Below are positions 8,189 to 16,417 of a DNA stretch of 64,000 nucleotides, piece by piece; positions within the stretch are counted from its first letter, which is position 1; each line of letters starts with the position of its first letter. The notes beneath the pieces were generated by a model. It ran no database searches. It was given only the letters and a program-made list of their open reading frames with translations, and was not told the origin of the DNA. Both the position numbers and the translations under genes were made by a program. This stretch comes from Pseudofulvibacter geojedonensis (lineage in GTDB: Bacteria; Bacteroidota; Bacteroidia; Flavobacteriales; Flavobacteriaceae), in the NCBI RefSeq assembly GCF_042675745.1, contig NZ_JBHTJM010000009.1, forward strand, positions 186,001-250,000, given 5' to 3'.

Positions 8189-8941
8189 TTAACCTTCAAC
8201 CTCTTGCTTAATCCAATCGTAACCTTGTTCTTCTAACTTTAATGCTAAAGAAGCATCTCCTGTTTTTACAATTTTACCATCGTGTAAAACATGTACATAA
8301 TCTGGAACTATGTAATCTAACAAACGTTGGTAGTGTGTAATAACAACTACAGCATTATCTTTTGCTTTTAACTTATTAACTCCGTTAGCTACAATACGTA
8401 AAGCATCGATATCTAAACCAGAATCGGTCTCATCTAAAATAGCTAACTTAGGCTCTAGCATTGCCATTTGAAAGATCTCATTACGCTTCTTTTCTCCTCC
8501 AGAAAAACCTTCGTTTAAAGAACGTGATAAAAATTTTCTATCTATTTCTAATAATTCAGACTTTTCACGGATCTTTTTAAGCATATCCTTAGCAGGCATC
8601 TCCTCTTTACCTTGAGCTTTACGAGATTCGTTAATTGCTGTTTTTATGAAGTTGGTTACAGAAACTCCTGGAATCTCTACTGGATATTGGAAAGACATAA
8701 AAACTCCTTTATGAGCTCTTTCGTCTGCCTCTAATTCAGAAATATCTTCTCCTTCTAATTCAATTTCTCCAGCTGTTACTTCATACTCTTCTTTACCAGC
8801 AATTACAGAAGAAAGCGTACTTTTTCCTGCTCCATTTGGCCCCATGATAGCATGAACCTCTCCTGCTTTAACTTCTAAATTAATTCCTTTTAGAATTTCT
8901 TTATCCTCTACCTGTGCATGTAAGTTTTTTATACTAAGCAT
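8189..8941 (-). CDS. sufC: SufC, ABC-type ATPase of the SufBCD complex
   Basis: This 250-residue cytoplasmic ABC ATPase has Walker A GPNGAGKST (about 34-42), the SufC-type signature LNEGFSGGEKKRNEI (about 143-157), Walker B LAILDETDSGLD (about 164-175) and the H-loop VVITHYQR. The EKKRNE form of the signature separates SufC from transporter ATPases. ATP hydrolysis drives conformational change in SufBD during cluster assembly. Confidence 0.95.
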   Translation of the reverse strand: MLSIKNLHAQVEDKEILKGINLEVKAGEVHAIMGPNGAGKSTLSSVIAGKEEYEVTAGEIELEGEDISELEADERAHKGVFMSFQYPVEIPGVSVTNFIKTAINESRKAQGKEEMPAKDMLKKIREKSELLEIDRKFLSRSLNEGFSGGEKKRNEIFQMAMLEPKLAILDETDSGLDIDALRIVANGVNKLKAKDNAVVVITHYQRLLDYIVPDYVHVLHDGKIVKTGDASLALKLEEQGYDWIKQEVEG

Positions 8942-8953
8942 TTTCTTCTATAA

Positions 8954-9343
8954 TTATTTAACTATGGTAATATTTTCTTCTGTTGTTGATTTTGAAACAT
9001 TTTCTATTGATGTAATAGTTAATGTTTTTTTCCATTCATTCTCATTAGGATTATCTGCTATATCTCCTTTTACAGATATCTTTACAAAATCGAACGGTTC
9101 TTTTTGAAAAGTTTTACTTTTCTCTATTAATTCTTTACAAGCGTCGTTCATAATTACTTTGTAAGTTTCATTACCCATCGTAATTATTGCACTTCCATCT
9201 ACTGCTAAAAAATCTCCTGTGTATATTGGAGTAGGTTTTTCTATTTTAGCTTCAGCGTTGATTTCTTGTGTTTCTACTTTTGCTTCTTTTTTACAAGAAA
9301 CAAACCCAATAAGGGCAATTAAAATAACTAGAACTTGTTTCAT
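8954..9343 (-). CDS. Small lipoprotein of unknown function inside the suf operon
   Basis: This 129-residue protein has a lipoprotein signal (MKQVLVILIALIGFVSC, Cys17), a Lys/Glu-rich linker and a compact domain with one further Cys (NDACKELIEK). I do not recognise a family. It is placed between sufB and sufC with gaps of 12-13 bp, so it must share their transcript, although its product should be anchored in the envelope while SufBCD is cytoplasmic. That mismatch makes it look like an insertion. Confidence 0.7.
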   Translation of the reverse strand: MKQVLVILIALIGFVSCKKEAKVETQEINAEAKIEKPTPIYTGDFLAVDGSAIITMGNETYKVIMNDACKELIEKSKTFQKEPFDFVKISVKGDIADNPNENEWKKTLTITSIENVSKSTTEENITIVK

Positions 9344-9356
9344 TTTTAAATAAATT

Positions 9357-10805
9357 TTAACCTACCGAACCTTCTAAACTAATTTCTAATAATTTCTGAG
9401 CTTCCACTGCAAACTCCATTGGAAGTTTGTTTAGTACTTCTTTGCTAAAACCATTTACAATTAACGCAATAGCTTTTTCTGTATCTATACCTCTTTGGTT
9501 GCAATAGAAAATTTGATCTTCTCCAATTTTACTAGTAGTTGCTTCATGCTCTATCTGAGCAGACTTATTTTTAGCTTCTATATAGGGGAAAGTGTGCGCG
9601 CCACACTCATTACCCATTAATAAACTATCACACTGAGAGAAGTTACGGGCATTCTCTGCTCGAGAACCTATCTGAACCAATCCTCTATATGAATTCTGTG
9701 ATTTACCAGCCGATATACCTTTAGAAATAATAGTACTCTTAGTATTCTTCCCTAAGTGTATCATTTTTGTACCTGTATCTGCTTGCTGATAATTATTAGT
9801 AACCGCTATTGAATAAAATTCTCCTACAGAGTTATTTCCTTTTAGTATACAAGAAGGGTACTTCCATGTTACTGCTGAACCTGTCTCAACTTGAGTCCAA
9901 GAAATTTTTGCGTTCTTTTCGCAAATACCTCTCTTAGTTACAAAATTAAAAACCCCTCCTTTACCCTCTTCATTTCCTGGGAACCAATTCTGAACGGTTG
10001 AATATTTAATTTCAGCATCATCCAAAGCAATTAATTCAACTACAGCCGCGTGTAATTGGTTCTCATCTCTTTGAGGTGCTGTACAACCTTCTAAATAACT
10101 TACATAAGAACCTTCATCTGCTACTACTAAAGTTCTCTCGAACTGGCCCGTACCTGCTTGATTGATTCTAAAATAAGTAGATAGTTCCATAGGACACCTA
10201 ACTCCTTTAGGTATATAACAGAAAGATCCATCACTAAATACGGCTGAATTTAATGCCGCATAAAAATTATCTGTAGTAGGGACAACGGTACCTAAATGCT
10301 TACGTACTAATTCTGGGTGCTCTTTAATAGCTTCAGAAATAGAACAGAAAATAATTCCTTTTTCTGCTAAAGTTTCTTTAAAAGTAGTAGCAACAGAAAC
10401 AGAGTCTACTACAACATCCATAGCAACTCCAGCTAACTTCTTTTGCTCATCTAAAGAAATTCCTAACTTTTCAAACGTAGCTAATAATTCTGGATCTACT
10501 TCATCTAAACTTTCATACTTAGCTGCAGATTTTGGCGCAGAATAATACGATATTGCTTGAAAATCTGGTTTTTCATACTGAACATTTGCCCATTCTGGTT
10601 CTTCCATTTCAGACCAAACTTTAAACGCCTCTAAACGCCATTCCGTCATCCATTCAGGCTCTTCTTTCTTTTTAGAAAGAGCTCTAATAACATCTTCATT
10701 TAAACCAACAGGAAAAGTTTCGGATTCTATGTCTGTATAGAATCCATACTCATATTCTTTGGTTTTTAATTCTTCTCTTAAATCGTCTTCTGTATACTTA
10801 CTCAT
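9357..10805 (-). CDS. sufB: SufB, Fe-S cluster assembly scaffold subunit
   Basis: The protein is about 482 residues from the ATG at 10805; an in-frame TTG nine bases upstream is less likely. SufB signatures include FCYIPKGVRCPMELSTYFRIN, the LEGCTAPQRDENQLHAAVVELIA segment with its conserved Cys, and the C-terminal ECGAHTFPYIEAKN and FYCNQRGIDTEKAIALIVNGF. SufB is the subunit on which the nascent cluster forms, taking sulfur from SufE. Length is normal. Confidence 0.95.
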   Translation of the reverse strand: MSKYTEDDLREELKTKEYEYGFYTDIESETFPVGLNEDVIRALSKKKEEPEWMTEWRLEAFKVWSEMEEPEWANVQYEKPDFQAISYYSAPKSAAKYESLDEVDPELLATFEKLGISLDEQKKLAGVAMDVVVDSVSVATTFKETLAEKGIIFCSISEAIKEHPELVRKHLGTVVPTTDNFYAALNSAVFSDGSFCYIPKGVRCPMELSTYFRINQAGTGQFERTLVVADEGSYVSYLEGCTAPQRDENQLHAAVVELIALDDAEIKYSTVQNWFPGNEEGKGGVFNFVTKRGICEKNAKISWTQVETGSAVTWKYPSCILKGNNSVGEFYSIAVTNNYQQADTGTKMIHLGKNTKSTIISKGISAGKSQNSYRGLVQIGSRAENARNFSQCDSLLMGNECGAHTFPYIEAKNKSAQIEHEATTSKIGEDQIFYCNQRGIDTEKAIALIVNGFSKEVLNKLPMEFAVEAQKLLEISLEGSVG

Positions 10806-10832
10806 TTCTGACAAATGTTTAAAAGTTAAATG

Positions 10833-11204
10833 TTATAATGTTGATTCTAAATATTTAATCAAACCACTAATTAGCTTAGCTATATCACTTACTTTTAAAT
10901 TCAACTTTTCAAACTCTTCTTTTGTAATATAACTTAAATCTACGGCTAAATATAGTTGAGAACGAACCTCTCCTGCCGAAGCCTTAGCTATATACAAAAA
11001 TCTTATAAATTCTTTAGAGGTCTGTCTTTCAAATCCTTCAGCAATATTAGATGAAATCGAAATACTCGCTCTTCTTATTTGATCTCTTAATCCAAAATCT
11101 TTAGAAAAAGAGTTGTTCTTATTTGTAAAACTATAAATGTCTAAATTTAATTCTCTAGCCTTTTGCCAAGCAATAATTTCTTCAAAAGAACTAAATTTAC
11201 CCAT
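10833..11204 (-). CDS. Four-helix bundle protein (23S rRNA intervening-sequence / S23 family)
   Basis: The 123-residue protein matches the S23 four-helix-bundle family: FEEIIAWQKARELNLDIY near the start, then FGLRDQIRRASISISSNIAEGFER (about 37-60), and FLYIAKASAGEVRSQLYLA. These proteins are often encoded in rRNA intervening sequences but also occur as free genes in many Bacteroidota, and their function is not established. Here the gene lies between sufA and sufB in the same transcript, an insertion into a core operon. Confidence 0.88.
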   Translation of the reverse strand: MGKFSSFEEIIAWQKARELNLDIYSFTNKNNSFSKDFGLRDQIRRASISISSNIAEGFERQTSKEFIRFLYIAKASAGEVRSQLYLAVDLSYITKEEFEKLNLKVSDIAKLISGLIKYLESTL

Positions 11205-11236
11205 AACATTTTACATTCGAACTTGTAACTTTTTAA

Positions 11237-11566
11237 CTATAGTGAAAAACTTTCACCGCAACCACAAGTTCTATTAGCATTAGGATTATTAAACACAAAT
11301 CCTTTTCCGTTTAATCCTCCAGAATATTCCAAGGTAGTTCCCACCAAGTATAAAAAGCTCTTTTTATCTACAATTACTTTTATACCATTATCTTGAAACA
11401 TTTTATCGTTTTCCTTTTCTTCTTTATCAAAAGTAAGATCGTATGACAAACCAGAGCATCCTCCGCTTTTAACCCCTACCCTTACAAAATCTGTAGTGGC
11501 ATCAAAACCATCTTCCTCCATTAAGGAAACGACTTTCTTTCTTGCTGATTCTGAAACTTTTATCAT
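11237..11566 (-). CDS. sufA: A-type Fe-S carrier (SufA/IscA/ErpA family)
   Basis: This 109-residue protein carries the three conserved cysteines of A-type carriers: one in VKSGGCSGLSYDL (about residue 38) and two in the C-terminal TCGCGESF. It accepts clusters from SufBCD and passes them to target proteins. It is the first gene of the suf transcript, 30 nt downstream of a full promoter. The exact subfamily name cannot be settled from sequence alone. Confidence 0.9.
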   Translation of the reverse strand: MIKVSESARKKVVSLMEEDGFDATTDFVRVGVKSGGCSGLSYDLTFDKEEKENDKMFQDNGIKVIVDKKSFLYLVGTTLEYSGGLNGKGFVFNNPNANRTCGCGESFSL

Positions 11567-11596
11567 TCTTTAATTAGATTAATCCTAAATAGTGTG

Positions 11597-11626
11597 CAAA
11601 GATACAATATATGTAGGTTTTTGCAA
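11597..11626 (-). promoter_or_regulatory. Promoter of the sufA-B-C-D operon
   Basis: The minus strand shows TTG (11626-11624), 19 bp, then TATCTTTG (11604-11597), an exact Bacteroidota vegetative promoter 30 nt before sufA. The -33 element lies inside an imperfect inverted repeat (GTAGG at 11613-11617 with CCTAC at 11628-11632), which could be a terminator of the upstream gene or an operator. Confidence 0.8.
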
Positions 11627-11671
11627 GCCTACCTAACAGGATAACTTTAAAATTTAATAAAGATTTAAAAT

Positions 11672-12733
11672 TTATTGTTGAAAATTAGGGTTATTGATAA
11701 ACTCTGTATCGGTAAGTGTTAATAAAAAAGCCTTCAAATCTGCTTTATCTTGAGCTGATAACTGTACTCCTCCTTCATCAACTTTTTTCATTAACGGATC
11801 TATTGTTGGTGAGTTCTGAAGTCCTTCGCTATAGTGATTAATTACCTCCTCTATGGTAGCAAAACGACCATCATGCATGTACGGAGCTGTAAAAACTAAA
11901 TTACGTAAAGAAGGTGTCTTAAACTTTCCATTGTCATTAGGGTCACCTGTAAAAGTTGCTAAACCTAAATCTGTAAATGTAGCATCTAGACCGTTATTAT
12001 GAAAAGCATTGTCTGTCCATAAAGGATTTTGGTCGCTACCATGACAATGAAAACAATCTCCTTTAGCTTCATCCATAAACACATTAAAACCATTTAATTC
12101 TGAAGTAGTTAGTGTTTCTTCTCCCAATAAATATCTGTCAAATTTCGTATTAGCAGAGATTAAAGTTCTTTCAAACTGAGCCAAAGCCTTTGTTATGGTT
12201 TCTTGATTAATTACTTCATTAGGGAATGCTTGTTGAAATAATGTTGGATATTCTGAATCTAAAGACAACTTATTAATTACATCTTCCCAAGCACTATTCA
12301 TTTCTACAGTATTAGTAATAGGTTCTTGTGCTTGATGTTCTAAGCTAAAAATTCTTCCATCCCAAAAAAATCGTTCATCATAATTCCAGGCCATATTAAA
12401 TAAAGGCATAGAATTTCTGGTTCCTAAAGCACCGTTGACACCAGTACTAAATTGTGAGTTATCTGAAAAAGATGCACTTGGCAAATGACAAGTAGCACAA
12501 GAAACCGAATTGTCTGAAGATAGTTTTGTGTCAAAAAAAAGTTTTTTCCCCAAAGCTATTCCTTGAAGAGTTTGAGGATTATTAACTGGTATTATTGGAG
12601 AAATAATTTTTTCACCAAAAAGCGCAGGAATATCTAATGGTGCTGGAGTAGGACTATACCTAGCGCCATCATCTTTACCACAAGAAAGTAAAAACAATAC
12701 AACTATGAAACTATATATTGAATTGTTCTTCAT
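11672..12733 (-). CDS. Di-haem cytochrome c peroxidase / MbnH-like protein
   Basis: The 353-residue lipoprotein (signal ending LLSC, Cys18) has two haem c motifs, CATCH (79-83) and CFHCH (227-231), and the segment TAPYMHDGRFATIEEVINHY (about 282-301) typical of the CcpA/MauG superfamily. Its gene follows an MbnP-like gene by 5 bp. In known MbnH/MbnP pairs the di-haem enzyme oxidises a tryptophan of its copper-binding partner to kynurenine, so I infer that role rather than general peroxide removal. It should act in the periplasm or on the cell surface. Confidence 0.85.
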   Translation of the reverse strand: MKNNSIYSFIVVLFLLSCGKDDGARYSPTPAPLDIPALFGEKIISPIIPVNNPQTLQGIALGKKLFFDTKLSSDNSVSCATCHLPSASFSDNSQFSTGVNGALGTRNSMPLFNMAWNYDERFFWDGRIFSLEHQAQEPITNTVEMNSAWEDVINKLSLDSEYPTLFQQAFPNEVINQETITKALAQFERTLISANTKFDRYLLGEETLTTSELNGFNVFMDEAKGDCFHCHGSDQNPLWTDNAFHNNGLDATFTDLGLATFTGDPNDNGKFKTPSLRNLVFTAPYMHDGRFATIEEVINHYSEGLQNSPTIDPLMKKVDEGGVQLSAQDKADLKAFLLTLTDTEFINNPNFQQ

Positions 12734-12738
12734 TGTTG

Positions 12739-13491
12739 TTACTGTGCTAACGAAAATACATCTTGACCATTCTGGTACATCATAATTTGCGCATTAGAAT
12801 TTGGCATAAGCATTTGATGCAAAGTATTTAAATTCCATGTATTTGGATTCTTAAACCATTCGGCAATATTTGCTTGGACTTCTACTGTAGAATCATCTGT
12901 TAAAACAACTGTTCCTAAATTAACCGTAAAGAATGTATCTTGTGGAAATGTTGGGTTCATTCCCGGATTATCTACAGCTCTAATTGCATGAAAATTATAA
13001 CCTGTTTCATCATTAGAAGAATTCATAAACTTACCATCCATTTGCATATAATGATATCCTCCTCCCATCATATCTGGAACATTGAAATTTGCAGTGTTTA
13101 AATCTGCGTAAATTCCGCTTTGGTTATCTTCATTATTAAAACCAAAAGTAAAAGATAAATTATATGTTCCTGGAGAAATCGTTGTAGATGGATTATAAGA
13201 CAACCCCGTACCCTCTCCAACATCCACTAAGTTATAACCATTTAAAACTATATCTGAAGAACCCTCTCTTCTCAATGTTACATTAGAAATTAGATATCGC
13301 AATCGCTCTATACTTAAATTCTCTCCATTTGCGTTTGTATAATCTAATGATGTTCCTAAACTACTTATAGTTGTGCCTTCCCAGTTATGGGTGAAATTCA
13401 TTGTTAAACTAACTTCTTTTTTTGTATCGTCATCATCAGAACATGAAAATAAGAATACTGATAAACATAGTAGGTAAATTACTTTTTTCAT
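12739..13491 (-). CDS. MbnP-like copper-binding lipoprotein
   Basis: The 250-residue protein has a lipoprotein signal (LLCLSVFLFSC, Cys17) followed by an Asp run. MbnP-family features are the N-terminal strand SLTMNFTHNWEG, NLSIERLRYLISNVTL (about 58-73), the GGGYHYMQMDGKF strand (about 143-155) and the late segment AEWFKNPNTWN. Candidate metal or modification residues are His147, Trp37, Trp212 and Trp219. It directly precedes the di-haem peroxidase gene, the arrangement of MbnP/MbnH pairs. No methanobactin precursor or MbnB/C is visible. Confidence 0.8.
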   Translation of the reverse strand: MKKVIYLLCLSVFLFSCSDDDDTKKEVSLTMNFTHNWEGTTISSLGTSLDYTNANGENLSIERLRYLISNVTLRREGSSDIVLNGYNLVDVGEGTGLSYNPSTTISPGTYNLSFTFGFNNEDNQSGIYADLNTANFNVPDMMGGGYHYMQMDGKFMNSSNDETGYNFHAIRAVDNPGMNPTFPQDTFFTVNLGTVVLTDDSTVEVQANIAEWFKNPNTWNLNTLHQMLMPNSNAQIMMYQNGQDVFSLAQ

Positions 13492-13555
13492 TATTAATCC
13501 ACTTAAGTGGTATTTTAGTTAAACATAGTTCAATCTCATGCTTGGGGCGAGATTT

Positions 13556-14869
13556 TTATTTTATCGTTACAATTAAAGCGTCTGTAAACCCTTGATTAGC
13601 TTGGATATCTCCATCTGAGCTTGTGCTGTTGCCAACAACAATAACATTACTATTACTCAATTGTGCTACACTGTAGAAGAAATCGATATTACTTCCTCCT
13701 ATTGTTTTTTGCCATTCTAAATTCCCATCACTAGACATTTTCATTATGAGTCCATCGTTCTGGCCTTTATTTGTTGTTATATCTCCATCTGCACTCCTAG
13801 AGCTTCCTGCTATAAAAAAGCCTCCTTCTTGGGCTTTGCATATAGACCTAGCCACATCAAAACTTGTTCCTCCAATCGTTTTTTGCCACAACAACTCTCC
13901 AGTACTATTAATTTTTAACACCCAAGCGTCTGCCGCACCATTATTGGATGATATATCTTGATCTGAACTTCTCGTGTCTCCTACTATAACAAAATTATTA
14001 TCAGATGTTTTTACAATATCATAACCGCTATCTATCTCAGCACCTCCAAAACTTTTTTCCCATAATAAAGTACCAGAAGCATTAATTTTTACAATCCAAA
14101 TATCATAAGTGCCTTTGTTATTTGTAATATCAACATCTGCACTATCTGCTGTTCCAACAATTATAAAACCTCCATCTTGGGATTCTACAACAGAATTGGG
14201 TGTATCTGCCAAATTACCTCCGTAATAATGACGCCATAATTTATTACCATTAGCATCTAATTTTATTGCCCAATAATCACCTCCTGCATGTTGTATAGCT
14301 CTATCGTTACCTGCTCCATTAGAAGAGGTAACATCTAAAACTCCAACCAGTAGCAAACCATTGTCTGATGTGCTTATTATCTTATTTCCATAATCTGAAC
14401 CAATAAAACCGTGCGATTTTTGCCAAATAACAGATCCAGTAGAATTAACCTTTATCACCCAAAAATCCCTACCTCCGGCATTTTCTGTAGTATCACCGTC
14501 AGAGCTTTTACTGTAACCGAATAATGCAAATCCGCCATCAGCAGTTTGAACTAATCCAGCTCCTCTATCTTCTGCTGTTCCTCCGTAGGTTTTTTGCCAT
14601 TCTAAATTTCCATTAGAGTCATACTTGAGTAACCAATAGTCAAAACTCTCATTGTCTTTTCCTACTATATCACCATCCATACTCTGGGTATAACCTAAAA
14701 TAGCATACCCTCCATCTTGTGTACTAATTACTGATTGAGCGCTTTCGTTTTTAGAACCACCTATTACAGAAATCTTATCAATAGTTCCTCCAACATTGGC
14801 GTTTGAGTTATCATCTTTAGAGCAAGAAATTAACACCAACAACAGCAAACTTAATGTTAGCTTTCTCAT
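13556..14869 (-). CDS. Lipoprotein with about seven propeller-type repeats
   Basis: The 437-residue protein has a lipoprotein signal (LSLLLLVLISC, Cys16) and then repeats of about 55-60 residues on the pattern GG...D.a..i..T.DGGy.i.G.t.S.DGDi..n.G..DyW.vKi...G...WQK. This suggests a seven-bladed beta propeller exposed on the surface or in the periplasm. I do not recognise an enzyme. It lies 6 bp downstream of the anchor-B gene and 64 bp upstream of the MbnP gene on the same strand. Confidence 0.75.
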   Translation of the reverse strand: MRKLTLSLLLLVLISCSKDDNSNANVGGTIDKISVIGGSKNESAQSVISTQDGGYAILGYTQSMDGDIVGKDNESFDYWLLKYDSNGNLEWQKTYGGTAEDRGAGLVQTADGGFALFGYSKSSDGDTTENAGGRDFWVIKVNSTGSVIWQKSHGFIGSDYGNKIISTSDNGLLLVGVLDVTSSNGAGNDRAIQHAGGDYWAIKLDANGNKLWRHYYGGNLADTPNSVVESQDGGFIIVGTADSADVDITNNKGTYDIWIVKINASGTLLWEKSFGGAEIDSGYDIVKTSDNNFVIVGDTRSSDQDISSNNGAADAWVLKINSTGELLWQKTIGGTSFDVARSICKAQEGGFFIAGSSRSADGDITTNKGQNDGLIMKMSSDGNLEWQKTIGGSNIDFFYSVAQLSNSNVIVVGNSTSSDGDIQANQGFTDALIVTIK

Positions 14870-14875
14870 ATGAAT

Positions 14876-16315
14876 TTATTTTTTCACAAATATCTTTTGT
14901 GTATAAGAATTGTTAATTTTCACAAAATAAAATCCTTCAGATAGATTACTAACATCTAATACTAGTTCGTTTATAGGGCTGTGTTTTTTATCTATTATTT
15001 TTTGACCAAGTAGACTGTATAACATTAGATGTTCAATGTTATTTTTGTTAGATGCAATTTTTAATTCATTTATTGCAGGGTTAGGGTAAATAGTAATTCC
15101 TGACTCATCAAAAACTTGATCTGACACACTTAATGTTCCCGATTTTCTAACTACAAAAAAGCCTCTATCAATATCACTAATTATAATATTACCACTTGCA
15201 AAATACGGATATATACTCCAAGCACCATTAAAACTTGGACTGTCATTTGCTGGATAAGTATCAAAATATCCTACTTCAACAATATTATTAATATCAGCAA
15301 TATTCAAAACTCTTAATCCAGCTCTGTAATTTGCTTGAAAAACCAAATCATCTTTAACGTATAAATTATGATCAATAGCAGGGCTTGTACTTAGAAACTC
15401 TGAATGATAAGACAGGTTATCTAAATCTGTAAAATCAAAAATAATTGTTCTTGAATTGTTTCCAAAGTTTTGTTCATCTTCCTCATCTCCTACCAGAAAA
15501 TAACTTTTATTTTTATTAAACCAACCTTGATGAGTATATGCTGTGTTACTATAAGTAACTTCCGAAATTTTTGTAGGAGCAGCAGGGTTTGTAACATCTA
15601 CAACTACAACTTTACTTTCATTACTTCCTATGAATATTTCTTTTCCTGTATAATCCGTATCAGGACCATCATAAGTAACTACTTGTGCATCGTGAGTATA
15701 ACCATCTGCTGTATATTGACCAACTGCTACAGGGCTTGTTGGGTTAGATATATCTATCATTATTGGTCCGCCTCCATTGGCAGATCTACATCCTACTAAA
15801 TAAGCTATAGCTTTGCTTTCATTAATTACAATATTATGACAACTTCCAATAGTAGAACCTCCAAAACCAGTGGTAAGAACTGCATCTGCCGTAAAGTTTT
15901 CTGGTGGGCTTGCTACTGAACGCAATCTGGTTAAGTCAAAAACTTGCATTCCGTGAGCACCAACAATATCTGCAACAATAAATGCGTGATTTTGATACAC
16001 TTTAACATCTCTCCAGTAATTTGAGCCTGCATTGGTATTTAAAAAACCTAGATAAATTGGGTTTACCGGATCGGTTACATCTAAAAAACATGTTTTATCT
16101 TCAAATGTGGTTAATGCATATTCTTTATTGTCTAGTGGGTCGGTCCATCCCCAAATATCACTTCCGTTACGACTGCTTAAGGTTGCTTTGTCAAAATGGT
16201 CCATTAGATCATAATCACTACAAGGAAATCCTCCAGCTACATTAGAAGCACAAGGGGTTTGAGAAATCAATAAAATAGGTGTAAAAAGAATAAATAAAAG
16301 TAATATTTTTTTCAT
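14876..16315 (-). CDS. Choice-of-anchor B family protein with T9SS sorting domain
   Basis: I start this protein at the ATG at 16315, which gives a clean signal peptide (MKKILLLFILFTPILLISQ). The earlier in-frame ATG at 16345 would lie inside the promoter. The body holds LVIVD-type repeats with recurring histidines (SHNIVIN, YTHDAQVV, AYTHQGWF, AIDHNLYV), as in choice-of-anchor B proteins. The last 75 residues (ITIYPNPAINELKI...FYFVKINN..QKIFVKK) are a type A T9SS tail. It is predicted to be surface-exposed and heads the MbnP/MbnH cluster. Confidence 0.85.
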   Translation of the reverse strand: MKKILLLFILFTPILLISQTPCASNVAGGFPCSDYDLMDHFDKATLSSRNGSDIWGWTDPLDNKEYALTTFEDKTCFLDVTDPVNPIYLGFLNTNAGSNYWRDVKVYQNHAFIVADIVGAHGMQVFDLTRLRSVASPPENFTADAVLTTGFGGSTIGSCHNIVINESKAIAYLVGCRSANGGGPIMIDISNPTSPVAVGQYTADGYTHDAQVVTYDGPDTDYTGKEIFIGSNESKVVVVDVTNPAAPTKISEVTYSNTAYTHQGWFNKNKSYFLVGDEEDEQNFGNNSRTIIFDFTDLDNLSYHSEFLSTSPAIDHNLYVKDDLVFQANYRAGLRVLNIADINNIVEVGYFDTYPANDSPSFNGAWSIYPYFASGNIIISDIDRGFFVVRKSGTLSVSDQVFDESGITIYPNPAINELKIASNKNNIEHLMLYSLLGQKIIDKKHSPINELVLDVSNLSEGFYFVKINNSYTQKIFVKK

Positions 16316-16342
16316 TTTATGGCGTTTTGGGGTTGAATCTCC

Positions 16343-16350
16343 CAAATATA
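16343..16350 (-). promoter_or_regulatory. -7 box upstream of the choice-of-anchor B gene
   Basis: TATATTTG on the minus strand lies 27 nt upstream of the ATG at 16315. No TTG is found at the usual distance. The position supports the shorter start of the downstream gene. Confidence 0.5.
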
Positions 16351-16384
16351 ATCAAATAATTTTACTTTATAGATTACTAATAAC

Positions 16385-16413
16385 TTGTATTTAAGGTCAA
16401 AACCTTATTTTTG
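16385..16413 (+). promoter_or_regulatory. Promoter of thiL
   Basis: TTG (16385-16387), 18 bp and TATTTTTG (16406-16413) form a complete Bacteroidota promoter. The -7 box ends only 4 nt before the thiL ATG, so the mRNA should be leaderless or nearly so. Confidence 0.75.
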
Positions 16414-16417
16414 CACC

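Noticed and set aside
13499..13510. 12-bp palindrome CCACTTAAGTGG upstream of the MbnP gene as an operator
   Set aside because: It is perfect but single, with no clear promoter next to it; chance cannot be excluded without conservation data.
16315..16345. Longer N-terminus of the choice-of-anchor B protein
   Set aside because: The extra residues precede a perfect signal peptide and overlap a promoter box.
16345..16417. TPP riboswitch upstream of thiL
   Set aside because: The spacer is short and filled by the promoter; no THI-box conserved core is present.
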